A DNA stretch of 64,000 nt from an uncultured Sphingomonadaceae bacterium (GTDB taxonomy: Bacteria > Pseudomonadota > Alphaproteobacteria > Sphingomonadales > Sphingomonadaceae): NCBI GenBank assembly GCA_947493325.1, contig CANLQI010000001.1, forward strand, positions 1,503,375 through 1,567,374. Reading direction: 5' to 3'. A program made the translations under genes and the position numbers. The notes under the pieces were generated by a model, which did not search any database, had not been told where the DNA came from, and saw only the letters and a program-made list of their open reading frames with translations. Shown here one piece after another: positions 1 to 8,526 of the stretch. Numbering within the stretch: the first letter of the stretch is position 1; every line of letters begins with the position of its first letter.

Positions 1-1040
<1,040 letters not shown>

Positions 1041-1143
1041 GATGTTTACTCCGAGATTTGCCGCCCTGCCCTGTTGCATTGCGGCCTGTTAATTTGGCTG
1101 CGATATAGGGAAAGGGACCAGTATTTACCAGCCCGATTTTTGT

Positions 1144-1277
1144 TTGGCTCACTCTCGTTCGCTTGTCGGTACCAGCCCGCTCCCCCGCCCAGCCTCCCGA
1201 CATGGTATACTGGTATCGGGAGGCTGGGCGGGGGAGCGGGCTGGTACCGACTTATCGCCGTGAGGCGATCAAACAAT
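1144..1277. repeat. Large palindromic element, copy 1 (35-bp perfect stem)
   Basis: Bases 1166-1200 and 1216-1250 form a perfect 35-bp inverted repeat around a 15-nt loop; the stem is very C/G rich. It is flanked by TTGGCTCACTCTCGTTCGC (1144-1162) and by GCCGTGAGG followed by AAACAAT (1257-1277). Both flanks recur, in inverted orientation, around the second copy at 40174-40330. It lies inside the str operon between rpsG and fusA. No coding potential is seen. It is probably a non-autonomous dispersed element of the MITE/REP kind; its transcript would fold into a long RNA duplex. Confidence 0.9.
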
Positions 1278-1324
1278 TCCCTATGTGCAGGCCGAACCAT
1301 GGCCCGGCCTGCTTATATTGAATC

Positions 1325-1795
1325 CTACCAGCGGTAATGTGCGAACGCACGGTTGGCTTCGGCCATTTTGTGCGTGTCTTCACGTTTCTTCACCGCATTG
1401 CCGCGGTTGTTCGCTGCATCCATGACTTCGGCCGAAAGGCGTGCGGACATGGTGGTTTCGCTGCGACCGCGTGCCGCGGAAATCAGCCAGCGAATGGCGA
1501 GAGCCTGTGCACGCTCGGGGCGCACCTCAACCGGAACCTGGTATGTGGCACCACCGACACGGCGGCTGCGCACTTCGATACCCGGCTTGATGTTGTTAAG
1601 TGCATCATGGAACAGTTGCAGCGGATCGGTCTTTGCCTTTGCCTGCACCGTGTCCAATGCACCGTAAACGATACGCTCGGCAGTTGATTTCTTACCGTCC
1701 AGCATAAGGTTGTTCATGAATTTCGACAGAACCTGATCACCGAATTTGGGATCGGGAAGGATGATACGTTTTTCTGGTCTTCTACGACGTGCCAT
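1325..1795 (-). CDS. rpsG: 30S ribosomal protein S7
   Basis: S7 is the primary assembly protein of the 30S head and contacts tRNA in the E site. The product is 156 residues, the normal bacterial length. It begins [10 protein letters not shown], contains the [18 protein letters not shown] segment typical of S7, and ends in AHYRW. It is the second gene of the leftward str operon, 19 bp after rpsL. In many bacteria S7 represses its own operon by binding the rpsL-rpsG intergenic mRNA. That gap is very short here, so such regulation cannot be inferred from the sequence. Confidence 0.98.
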   Translation of the reverse strand: MARRRRPEKRIILPDPKFGDQVLSKFMNNLMLDGKKSTAERIVYGALDTVQAKAKTDPLQLFHDALNNIKPGIEVRSRRVGGATYQVPVEVRPERAQALAIRWLISAARGRSETTMSARLSAEVMDAANNRGNAVKKREDTHKMAEANRAFAHYRW

Positions 1796-1814
1796 TTCTT
1801 AATAACTCCGATGC

Positions 1815-2186
1815 TTATTTAGGACGCTTGGCGCCATATTTCGAACGCGACTGCTTACGGTCTTTCACGCCCTGGGTATCCAGAACGCCGCGAAGTACGT
1901 GATAACGTACACCGGGAAGATCGCGCACACGGCCGCCGCGGATAAGCACAACGGAGTGCTCCTGCAGGTTATGGCCTTCGCCGGGAATGTAGCTGATGAC
2001 TTCACGCTGGTTGGTCAGGCGCACTTTGGCAACCTTACGCAGCGCGGAGTTCGGCTTTTTCGGAGTTGTTGTGTAAACACGGGTACAGACACCACGCTTT
2101 TGCGGGTTCTGTTCCATTGCGGGTACCTTGGACTTTACTTTCTGCGGTACCCGGCCCTTGCGGACCAGTTGGTTAATCGTTGGCAT
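1815..2186 (-). CDS. rpsL: 30S ribosomal protein S12
   Basis: S12 is the decoding-centre protein that controls translational accuracy and is the target of streptomycin-resistance mutations. The start [12 protein letters not shown] at 2186 gives 123 residues, the usual length. An in-frame extension upstream is not conserved-looking and is rejected. The loop around residues 42-46 reads PKKPN (Lys43 present). Residue 88, lysine in E. coli ([11 protein letters not shown]), is arginine here ([11 protein letters not shown]). It is the first gene of the str operon. A weak SD (GAAGAA) precedes the start. Confidence 0.98.
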   Translation of the reverse strand: MPTINQLVRKGRVPQKVKSKVPAMEQNPQKRGVCTRVYTTTPKKPNSALRKVAKVRLTNQREVISYIPGEGHNLQEHSVVLIRGGRVRDLPGVRYHVLRGVLDTQGVKDRKQSRSKYGAKRPK

Positions 2187-2561
2187 AAATTCTTCACCTG
2201 CGTATTTGTTGGTTATAGTTCCGGGCGGAAAACCGGTTTCCACTTTTCCTGAACTATAACTGGTTACTCATATCACGAGATGCGCGGATATGACGGAGGC
2301 TCAGCCTTTTGCCCGTCCGCACCAAACGATATGTGTTCAGCCTATGTAAGTTTCCCGAAAGTCCGCGTGTTTCACATATATCTATATATATAGCACATGC
2401 AGCCAAAGGTGTCCCCACCCATTCAAGAAGCGCGGCCTTTAACGGGGATTCGGGGATAGGTCAAGGGTTGATAAGGGCAAGTTAGGATAGTTGCTTGTAA
2501 TATTGATATTCAAAGATATTAAGATAGCTATATCCGAAATAAGGGTACAAGGTCGGCTGAT
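2187..2561. other. Intergenic region between str operon and restriction-modification locus
   Basis: This 375-bp region lies between two divergently read units and must hold the leftward str promoter and the rightward promoter of the HNH nuclease. Composition falls from GC-rich to AT-rich along it, with a run of alternating T/A near 2378-2392. This marks the left edge of the probably acquired restriction-modification segment. No gene, tRNA or strong palindrome was seen, and no promoter could be assigned with confidence. Confidence 0.5.
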
Positions 2562-3509
2562 ATGATAGAAAATGAATTTGACTATCCAGTTTTCAAGATA
2601 CTGGCGCATAATGATACTGGTCAAGCTGCAGGACATCAGGGCGGACTAGTAATACCTAAAGATTTGGAGGATTTCTTCCCTCTATTGTCTAGGCAAATTA
2701 CACCAAAAAACCCAACTGTAGACGCCAATATTACAGCCCAATTATATGTTGGAACAAATTATGTTGGCGAAGTTTCTACTCGTTACCAGTACCAAACTTG
2801 GGGTGGTACTAGAAGTCCTGAACGGAGGTTGACAGGCAACCTAAACTCACTTCGCAACACAGCGGTGGGTGGCGACATCTTGCTCATACAAAGACACGTA
2901 TCTAACCCCGACTTATATCGATTGACCCTAATAAAGCAGAATACTGATACCTATGCTCAGATTATACTGAACAACGACGCAAGGTGGGGCGTTCTAGATT
3001 CTAACTTCGAACCAGCTTCAGAAATTGAAGTTGATGAGACGTTGCGGGCTATTAGAGAGATTGAATTGGGCGAATTTAGTCTTTTTGACACAAACCCAAA
3101 CACATTAATTACGCACACCAGACGCATTGCAAGATCTAGAGCATTTCAAACTCGCCTTAGAGAAATATATGTTGAGGGATGCAGCATGTGCGGTTCAGGT
3201 CTTCAACACTTGAATGGCAAAAATGAATTAGAGGCCGCGCATATTGTGCCCAGAGGAATGTTTGGTTCAGATGATCCACGCAACGGGCTTCTATTATGCC
3301 GAGCGCACCACTGGGCATTTGATAGCGGTATGATAGCTATAGACAATCAGAGAAGAATCATAGTCCCAGACCCTATCAAAGCTCTTCCGCAAAATAGCAC
3401 TTTATTAGCAATTGAAGGCACAAAAATAAGAGCTCCAAATCAAGCCAATTTAATTCCATCGATAGAGGCATTGGAATGGCACAGTGAAAATATTTTCAGA
3501 TATACTTGA
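2562..3509 (+). CDS. Restriction endonuclease: EcoRII-N-like domain fused to HNH nuclease
   Basis: The product is 315 residues. Residues 12-36 (KILAHNDTG then GHQGGLVIPK) match what I recall of the EcoRII N-terminal DNA/effector-binding domain (K-L-x-x-NDTG and GHQ-x-G-x-x-IP). A TRYQYQTWGGTRSPERR segment near 73-89 fits the DNA-binding face of that pseudobarrel. Residues 207-255 form an HNH nuclease: CSMC (207-210), AAHIVP with H227, N241, LLCRAHH (C246, H249/H250) and D254. EcoRII itself has a PD-(D/E)XK C-domain, so this is a domain swap. The gene is AT-rich compared with its surroundings and converges on the methyltransferase, with the stop codons 1 bp apart. It is probably the nuclease partner; the recognition site is unproven. 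Confidence 0.8.
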   Translation: MIENEFDYPVFKILAHNDTGQAAGHQGGLVIPKDLEDFFPLLSRQITPKNPTVDANITAQLYVGTNYVGEVSTRYQYQTWGGTRSPERRLTGNLNSLRNTAVGGDILLIQRHVSNPDLYRLTLIKQNTDTYAQIILNNDARWGVLDSNFEPASEIEVDETLRAIREIELGEFSLFDTNPNTLITHTRRIARSRAFQTRLREIYVEGCSMCGSGLQHLNGKNELEAAHIVPRGMFGSDDPRNGLLLCRAHHWAFDSGMIAIDNQRRIIVPDPIKALPQNSTLLAIEGTKIRAPNQANLIPSIEALEWHSENIFRYT

Positions 3510-3510
3510 A

Positions 3511-4737
3511 CTAACTTGTCAACCGCTCAATTTGCTGAGATTCAAATTCACCCTGTAAGGCAGCCATTATATGTGGCCTCATCAATTCAGCCACAGTATT
3601 GAACACTGGGACTGCAACGGAATTACCAAATTGCTTATAAGCTTGGGTGTCCGAAACAGGAATCTTAAAACTATCAGAAAAACCCATCAATCTAGCGCAC
3701 TCTCTTGGTGTCAATCGGCGCGGATTTTCACCATCGCCGCGAAAAACCAAAATTTCAGAACCATCTTTATAATAACGAGCTGAAAGCGTTCTGGATACAC
3801 TGTCTTTATCGACTATTCCAAAGCCAAATCCGTTGCCTTTAGCTTTATGCTTAGCAGCATAGTTTTGAAGATACCCCCACAGTTTATCACTCAAAACATA
3901 TTTTTCATTCACCGCTCCATCTGGCCCAAGTGTGTAGTGCCCTTCCGGACTTTCCGAACCATTTTCTGGATGAAGCACTGCATTCATTTTTATCTCGCCC
4001 TTTGGAGGCAGGACTAAATCCGAGAATGAGAAATTAGTTTTGTCACGAAATCCGACAATGACTATTCGCTCTCTATGCTGAGGTAAAAAATGTTTTGCAT
4101 CAATAACTTTTGTGTTAATTTTATAACCCAATTCGTTTTCAAGAGTATCTTGAATAACTTGGAATGTTTTTCCTTTGTCATGGCTTTGTAAATTTTTGAC
4201 GTTCTCAAGCATAAATGCTTCAGGCTTATGATGTTTGATAATTCTGCAAACATCAAAGAAAAGCGTGCCTTGCGTTTTATCAGCGAAGCCATGTTCTCTT
4301 CCAAGAGCATTCTTCTTTGAAACACCCGCTATCGAAAATGGCTGACACGGAAATCCGGCGATCAATACATTATGATCAGGAATTTCATCAGCTTCAACTT
4401 CCGTGATATCGCCAGCAATAGGCCGATTATCACGAAAGTTAGCTTCATACGTTTGACAAGCGTATTTATTCCATTCAGATGTATAAACGCAACGCCCGCC
4501 ATTGGCTTCAAATGCTTGTCGTAGGCCTCCAATGCCTGCAAAAAGGTCAATAAACGTAAAAGCTGAACTCGAGTCATTAAATTTAGCAAGATTTTGTAAG
4601 GATTGCATAACCCTTGTCGGGACTATTTCTTGACCAGCCTCCCATTTCATCACTTGATTTGCCGACACCTCAAAACCATCTGATACATGTTCCAAATTGA
4701 GACCAGCTTTTTTTCTTAATAGAGTGAATTGCTGCAC
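3511..4737 (-). CDS. DNA (cytosine-5) methyltransferase with N-terminal HTH
   Basis: This enzyme methylates C5 of cytosine and would protect host sites from the adjacent nuclease. Of its 408 residues, 1-52 form an XRE-like HTH (LRKKAGLNLEHVSDGFEVSANQ in outline). Catalytic motifs follow: DLFAGIGG (64-71), GFPCQPFS with catalytic Cys131, ENVKNL with Glu179, QHRERI (220-225), and GNSVAVPV near the C-terminus. The set is complete. The start is GTG, chosen because AGGA lies 7 nt upstream and no in-frame ATG precedes it. M.EcoRII and M.SsoII-type enzymes use such an N-terminal HTH to repress their own promoter, so the same is likely here. AT-rich codon use suggests transfer. Confidence 0.93.
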   Translation of the reverse strand: MQQFTLLRKKAGLNLEHVSDGFEVSANQVMKWEAGQEIVPTRVMQSLQNLAKFNDSSSAFTFIDLFAGIGGLRQAFEANGGRCVYTSEWNKYACQTYEANFRDNRPIAGDITEVEADEIPDHNVLIAGFPCQPFSIAGVSKKNALGREHGFADKTQGTLFFDVCRIIKHHKPEAFMLENVKNLQSHDKGKTFQVIQDTLENELGYKINTKVIDAKHFLPQHRERIVIVGFRDKTNFSFSDLVLPPKGEIKMNAVLHPENGSESPEGHYTLGPDGAVNEKYVLSDKLWGYLQNYAAKHKAKGNGFGFGIVDKDSVSRTLSARYYKDGSEILVFRGDGENPRRLTPRECARLMGFSDSFKIPVSDTQAYKQFGNSVAVPVFNTVAELMRPHIMAALQGEFESQQIERLTS

Positions 4738-4951
4738 GTTAAATTCCTCGACACTATTGCCTATGAGTAGCCTAGTTCAAATGCTTGTCCAGGTGAACAA
4801 ATAAAGAACATGTGGATAAAGTCAAATTTTTAACATTCCCAAGGCACATATATCCTTTCTTATATTCTTGGAATGAAAATCCTCTGTCCTACAACAAACC
4901 ATATAGGTTATACTACCACCTTTCACATTCCAAAATTGAAAGGTTCTTCCC

Positions 4952-5845
4952 ATGACTCTCCAAACCCCGCCCTCGCCTTCTGCGCAGTTGCTTGACTTTG
5001 CGCCGGTTCCGCTTCGTCATCGCAGTGACGGGTGGACGCCGGATCGGCAGCGGCAGTTTATTGCCGCGCTTGCCGCGATGGGGTCGGTGCGCGGGGCGTG
5101 CCGGGTGGTGGGGATGTCGCACCGCCATGCCTATGACCTGCGCTTCCACCCCGATGGAGGCGAGTTTTGCGCGGCGTGGGACAGCGCGCTCGCCAATGGG
5201 CTGGCGCTGATGGAGGATGCCGCGTGTGACCGCGCGATCAACGGCGAAGTCACGCCGATTATGTATAAGGATGAGCAGGTGGGCGAACGTGTCCGCTATG
5301 ACAACCGGCTGCTCATGTTCCTGCTGCGTGCGCGCAAACCCGAAGTGTACGGACGCGGATTGCAGAGCCCAGAACCGCCGCGCCCGGGCAGCGATCTGTA
5401 CAATCAGTGGGAAGCCGAATGGCAGAAACGCAAAGAGGCCGAAAAAGCGCAGGCCGACAGCAATGCCAAGAGTCTTAGCAACAAGCTGAGGAGCATCCGT
5501 GAGCGTATGCGCGAAGGTTTCGAGCAGCGGGGTCTGGCCGACAAAATCGTACCACTGGACCCCAGATCGGCCAGTGTGATTGAATCCACGGTATATGAAC
5601 ATATGGCTCAGGCCAAAGCGATCGCTGAAAAGCTCGCCAAGCTGGGCTTTCCCCCGCAAGAGCTGAAGGCACTGCATGAAAAACTGGCCCATTATGAAGC
5701 GCAGGCGGGAAATCCTCCGCCCAAAAACTGGAACTATCTGGAAGATGAAGGATGTCTGAAGGAGGAGGCGGGACCTTCGGAAGCTCCGCAACCGCATCAT
5801 GGCACCCAATCAAACAGTTATAATGACTGTAATTCAAATGCTTAG
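4952..5845 (+). CDS. HTH-domain protein of unknown function (paralogue of 43342-43722)
   Basis: The 297-residue product begins MTLQTPPSPSA. Residues about 20-70 follow a pattern shared with the short protein at 43342: F-x-P-V-P, RHRSDGWTPDRQRQFI, then GACRVVGMSHRHAYDLR and an AWDSAL segment. GMS-x-x-x-AY-x-LR looks like the recognition helix of a helix-turn-helix resembling terminase-small-subunit or transposase HTHs. The rest is charged and helical, with KRKEAEKAQ-type stretches, and the Pro-rich C-terminus lacks a known domain. No terminase, integrase or other phage gene is nearby. It is GC-rich like the host and begins just beyond the AT-rich methyltransferase. The function is unknown. Confidence 0.75.
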   Translation: MTLQTPPSPSAQLLDFAPVPLRHRSDGWTPDRQRQFIAALAAMGSVRGACRVVGMSHRHAYDLRFHPDGGEFCAAWDSALANGLALMEDAACDRAINGEVTPIMYKDEQVGERVRYDNRLLMFLLRARKPEVYGRGLQSPEPPRPGSDLYNQWEAEWQKRKEAEKAQADSNAKSLSNKLRSIRERMREGFEQRGLADKIVPLDPRSASVIESTVYEHMAQAKAIAEKLAKLGFPPQELKALHEKLAHYEAQAGNPPPKNWNYLEDEGCLKEEAGPSEAPQPHHGTQSNSYNDCNSNA

Positions 5846-5919
5846 AGGTAAAATACCAATGGCCGTAAAACCGCACGCAAATTTTATCCGGGACCTTCCA
5901 ATGTCATAATTCCATTGAT

Positions 5920-7233
5920 CTACCGCGCGTCTTTCACGACTTCGCCGCCTTTCATGACGAAGCGGACATTGGTGAGGATACTGACATCTTGTGTGGGATC
6001 GCCTTTGACCGCGATGATGTCGCCATAACGGCCTGCCGCAATCGCGCCGACATCGCCTTCCCGGCCCAGTGCCTGTGCCGCTTTGGAAGTCGCTGCCTGC
6101 AATGCCTGCATCGGTGTCATCCCGAAACGCACCATAACGGGCAATTGCCGGGCATTAAGGCCGTGCGGGAAGATTGCGGCGTCCGACCCAAATACAACCG
6201 TCGCGCCCGCGGCCACCGCCTTGCGGAAGCTTTCGCGCTGGATGCCGCCCACCTGCCGTTCTTTGGCGAGCGATTCTTCCAGAACGCCATTCTTTTTGCC
6301 CTCGGCCAGCGTATATTCGGTGTTGTAGATATCCATCGAGAGCGCAACGCCCGCCTCTTTCGCCATGCGGATTGCCTCATCATCCAGGTAGCTTGCATGT
6401 TCAATCGTATCGACCCCGCCGCGGATCGCCGCCTTGATGCCATCATTGCCATGCGCGTGCGCAGCGACTTTCATGCCCAGCATATGCGCGATTTCGACGA
6501 CATCACGGATCTCGTCCACACTCATCTGCTGTTCGCCCACGGTCGTGCCTTTGGAGAACACACCGCCGGTTGCGCAGATCTTGATAACTTCCGCGCCATA
6601 TTTGCGGTGTTCGCGCACTCTTGCCCTGAGCGCCGCCCTGCCTTCGGCCAGCGCCGGGCTTTTGGCATCATAGGAAGGCGGCAGGAAATTATTGTCGCAG
6701 TGCCCGCCCGTCACGCCAATCGCATAGGTCGCCGGCACAATGCGCGGTCCCGGCACAAGTGCGCGCTCAATGCCCTGTTTCAGCGCAACATCGGCATAAT
6801 CGGACGATCCCAGATTACGCACAGTGGTAAAGCCCGCCTCCACCGTGGCGCGGGCGTTGGCGACCCCGGCAACGGTCCAGAACGCATCGGTATATTGAAA
6901 GGTGCGGTATCCGCCGATCTCGGCAAGACCGGTCAGATGGACATGCATGTCGATAAGGCCCGGCAATATGGTCATGCCCGGCAAATCGACACGGCGCACA
7001 TCATCGCCCGTTTCCGGCGCATCGCCGCTGGATACGGAAACAATGCGACCATCGGTAACCGTGACAACGGGATTGTCAGTGACCGTCCCGTTCAACGTGT
7101 CCACCATATGGTCCGCCGTGACTATCACTGTACCGGAATTCGCAAATGCCGCCGGCATGCCGATCCAGAACAATGCAAATACACCCGCCAACATTATTAT
7201 CTTTCGGCATTGCCGCGAAATCCACATATGCAT
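5920..7233 (-). CDS. Secreted metal-dependent amidohydrolase (prolidase/imidazolonepropionase-like)
   Basis: The product is 437 residues with an N-terminal signal peptide (basic start, hydrophobic run about residues 12-30, cut near AFA-NS), so it is probably periplasmic. The amidohydrolase TIM-barrel ligands are all visible: DMHVHL, the lysine in EVIKICATGG (candidate carboxylated bridging Lys), HAHG, IEHAS and the catalytic Asp in FGSDAAIFPHG. Family members cleave Xaa-Pro or acyl-amino-acid substrates; the substrate here cannot be deduced. It stands alone and is divergent from the ArsR operon, whose operator could also affect its promoter. Confidence 0.88.
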   Translation of the reverse strand: MHMWISRQCRKIIMLAGVFALFWIGMPAAFANSGTVIVTADHMVDTLNGTVTDNPVVTVTDGRIVSVSSGDAPETGDDVRRVDLPGMTILPGLIDMHVHLTGLAEIGGYRTFQYTDAFWTVAGVANARATVEAGFTTVRNLGSSDYADVALKQGIERALVPGPRIVPATYAIGVTGGHCDNNFLPPSYDAKSPALAEGRAALRARVREHRKYGAEVIKICATGGVFSKGTTVGEQQMSVDEIRDVVEIAHMLGMKVAAHAHGNDGIKAAIRGGVDTIEHASYLDDEAIRMAKEAGVALSMDIYNTEYTLAEGKKNGVLEESLAKERQVGGIQRESFRKAVAAGATVVFGSDAAIFPHGLNARQLPVMVRFGMTPMQALQAATSKAAQALGREGDVGAIAAGRYGDIIAVKGDPTQDVSILTNVRFVMKGGEVVKDAR

Positions 7234-7333
7234 ATCAGCACCCTGCTTTCTGTTTCGATACCAGCATATTCATACCTATTTCCCCTCCATCAGCAAGGTA
7301 AACTAAATCGCTTGACTCTCTTCATTTAACTTT

Positions 7334-7349
7334 TATGTTAATTAACATA
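7334..7349. promoter_or_regulatory. Probable ArsR-family operator (16-bp perfect palindrome)
   Basis: TATGTTAATTAACATA is a perfect 16-bp palindrome that ends 21 bp before the ATG of the ArsR regulator and lies in an AT-rich divergent promoter region. Autoregulated ArsR repressors typically bind such a site next to their own start, so this is inferred to be its operator. It might also act on the amidohydrolase gene, which starts about 100 bp away in the opposite direction. Confidence 0.65.
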
Positions 7350-7370
7350 TTAACGAAATAAAGGGCTGCC

Positions 7371-7697
7371 ATGCATCAACTTGCCAATAGTTTTGCCGCG
7401 CTGGGCGATGCCACGCGTTTTGCCATTGTCGAGCGGCTTTTATCCGAGGGGGAGCTGAGCGCCGGGGCGCTGCAATCAGGTACGGGGATTTCCCCGCCCG
7501 CCGTGTCCCGGCACTTGAAAGTTCTGCACGATGCCGGACTGGTTCAGCGCCGGGCCCAGGCACAAAGCCGGCTCTATTCGGTCAAACCCGAAGCGATGAA
7601 GGCAATTGACCAGTGGATTATCGAACACCGCGAATTCTGGATGGCCAGCCTCGACCGGTTGGAAAAAGCCCTGACAAAGGAGACAGGAAAGACATGA
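7371..7697 (+). CDS. ArsR-family winged-helix transcriptional repressor
   Basis: The product is 108 residues, a normal ArsR size. The wHTH occupies nearly all of it: ALGDATRFAIVERLL, then GISPPAVSRHLKVLHDAGLV as turn and recognition helix, then the wing RRAQAQSRLYSV. The ArsR metal motif ELCVCDL is absent, so it is of the non-metal group usually paired with AHSA1 proteins. Its stop overlaps the start of the next gene by 4 bp (ATGA), which indicates translational coupling. A 16-bp palindrome just upstream is the likely autoregulatory site. Confidence 0.93.
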   Translation: MHQLANSFAALGDATRFAIVERLLSEGELSAGALQSGTGISPPAVSRHLKVLHDAGLVQRRAQAQSRLYSVKPEAMKAIDQWIIEHREFWMASLDRLEKALTKETGKT

Positions 7698-8125
7698 GCA
7701 CGTTAGAGATCAAACGCCACTTCAAGGCCGACCCGGCCACTGTTTTCGCCTATGTGACACAGGGCGAACACTTGATGAAATGGTGGGGGCCTGAGGGCGT
7801 TCATATCACTGAAAATGCGCTCGACCTGTCGGCGCCGGGGCCCTGGTTTTCCGTTATGGAGAATGGCGAAGGCGCGCGCTACAAAGTGTCAGGCGAAGTC
7901 ACGAAGGTCGATCCGGATAAGGCCGTGGAATTCAGCTGGGGCTGGCATGACGACGATGACGTACGCGGCCATGAAAGCACCGTGCGCTTTGAAGTTTCCG
8001 CAGCGGCAGATGGCGGTACCGACTTTGTAATGATCCATTCCGGCCTGGAAGACGACACCAGCGCGGAAAACCACAATGGTGGCTGGTCATCATCGTTCAA
8101 CAAGCTGGCAAAACTGGCCGGCTGA
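7694..8125 (+). CDS. SRPBCC/AHSA1-family ligand-binding protein
   Basis: The 143-residue product begins MSTLEIKRHFKADPATVFAY and carries the AHSA1/START-like signatures E-H-L-M-K-WWGPEG and a C-terminal GGWSSSFNKLAKL helix. It starts inside the arsR stop codon (ATGA overlap). ArsR plus AHSA1 pairs are common, and the helix-grip fold is thought to bind a small hydrophobic ligand; the ligand is unknown. The 6-bp-spaced upstream start used by the longer open frame has no conserved sequence and is rejected. Confidence 0.9.
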   Translation: MSTLEIKRHFKADPATVFAYVTQGEHLMKWWGPEGVHITENALDLSAPGPWFSVMENGEGARYKVSGEVTKVDPDKAVEFSWGWHDDDDVRGHESTVRFEVSAAADGGTDFVMIHSGLEDDTSAENHNGGWSSSFNKLAKLAG

Positions 8126-8158
8126 TACAGATTTCCAACCCCGAAAAAGGAGAGAAAA

Positions 8159-8467
8159 ATGCCCAAGTATATATTTGCCTATCATGGCGGAAAGCCGCCC
8201 GAAACACCTGAGGAAGGCGAGAAAGTCATGGCCGCATGGGGCGAATGGCTGGGCGCTATGGGCGATGCGGTGGTCGATGGCGGCAACCCTGCTGGCCCGT
8301 CCAAAACCGTGTCTGCGTCGGGCGTGGCCGATGACGGCGGCGCAAACCCGCTGTCCGGCTATTCGCTGGTGAACGCGCCTGATATGGACGCGGCTGTCGA
8401 AATGGCGAAAGGCTGCCCCGTGCTGCCACACGGCACGATCGAAGTATGTGAAGCGGTGGAGATGTAG
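8159..8467 (+). CDS. YCII-related domain protein
   Basis: The 102-residue product has the YCII/DGPF-like ferredoxin fold pattern: an initial strand MPKYIFAYHGG, a central WGEWLGAMGDAVVDGGNP turn, and a closing AAVEMAKGCPVLPHGTIEVCE helix-strand. It lies 33 bp after the AHSA1 gene behind a good SD (AAGGAGAG), so it is probably the third gene of the ArsR operon. YCII proteins have possible hydrolase or dehydrochlorinase-like activity with a His/Asp pair; the role here is not determinable. Confidence 0.87.
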   Translation: MPKYIFAYHGGKPPETPEEGEKVMAAWGEWLGAMGDAVVDGGNPAGPSKTVSASGVADDGGANPLSGYSLVNAPDMDAAVEMAKGCPVLPHGTIEVCEAVEM

Positions 8468-8526
8468 GGCCCGGCATATAGCCTGCGCGGCTTGCTGAAC
8501 CTGTCTGGATTTCGGTATCTACATAT

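Noticed and set aside
4868-4933. TTGGAATG...CATTCCAA inverted repeat in the methyltransferase/HTH divergent gap
   Set aside because: Arms are only 8 bp, 50 bp apart, in AT-rich DNA; it could be chance. It may be worth including in a footprint of the methyltransferase HTH, but it is not called.
4913-5809. 298-codon frame antisense to the HTH gene at 4952
   Set aside because: The plus-strand frame shares a conserved HTH block with the paralogue at 43342, so the minus frame is a shadow.
4952-5845. Prophage or phage terminase small subunit
   Set aside because: No large terminase, portal, capsid, integrase or attachment site was found within reach; only the HTH pattern is suggestive.
5989-7329. 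446-codon open frame antisense to the amidohydrolase gene
   Set aside because: The opposite strand encodes a full amidohydrolase with signal peptide and metal ligands; the antisense product is Arg/His/Cys-rich and has no motif. Long shadows are expected in GC-rich DNA.
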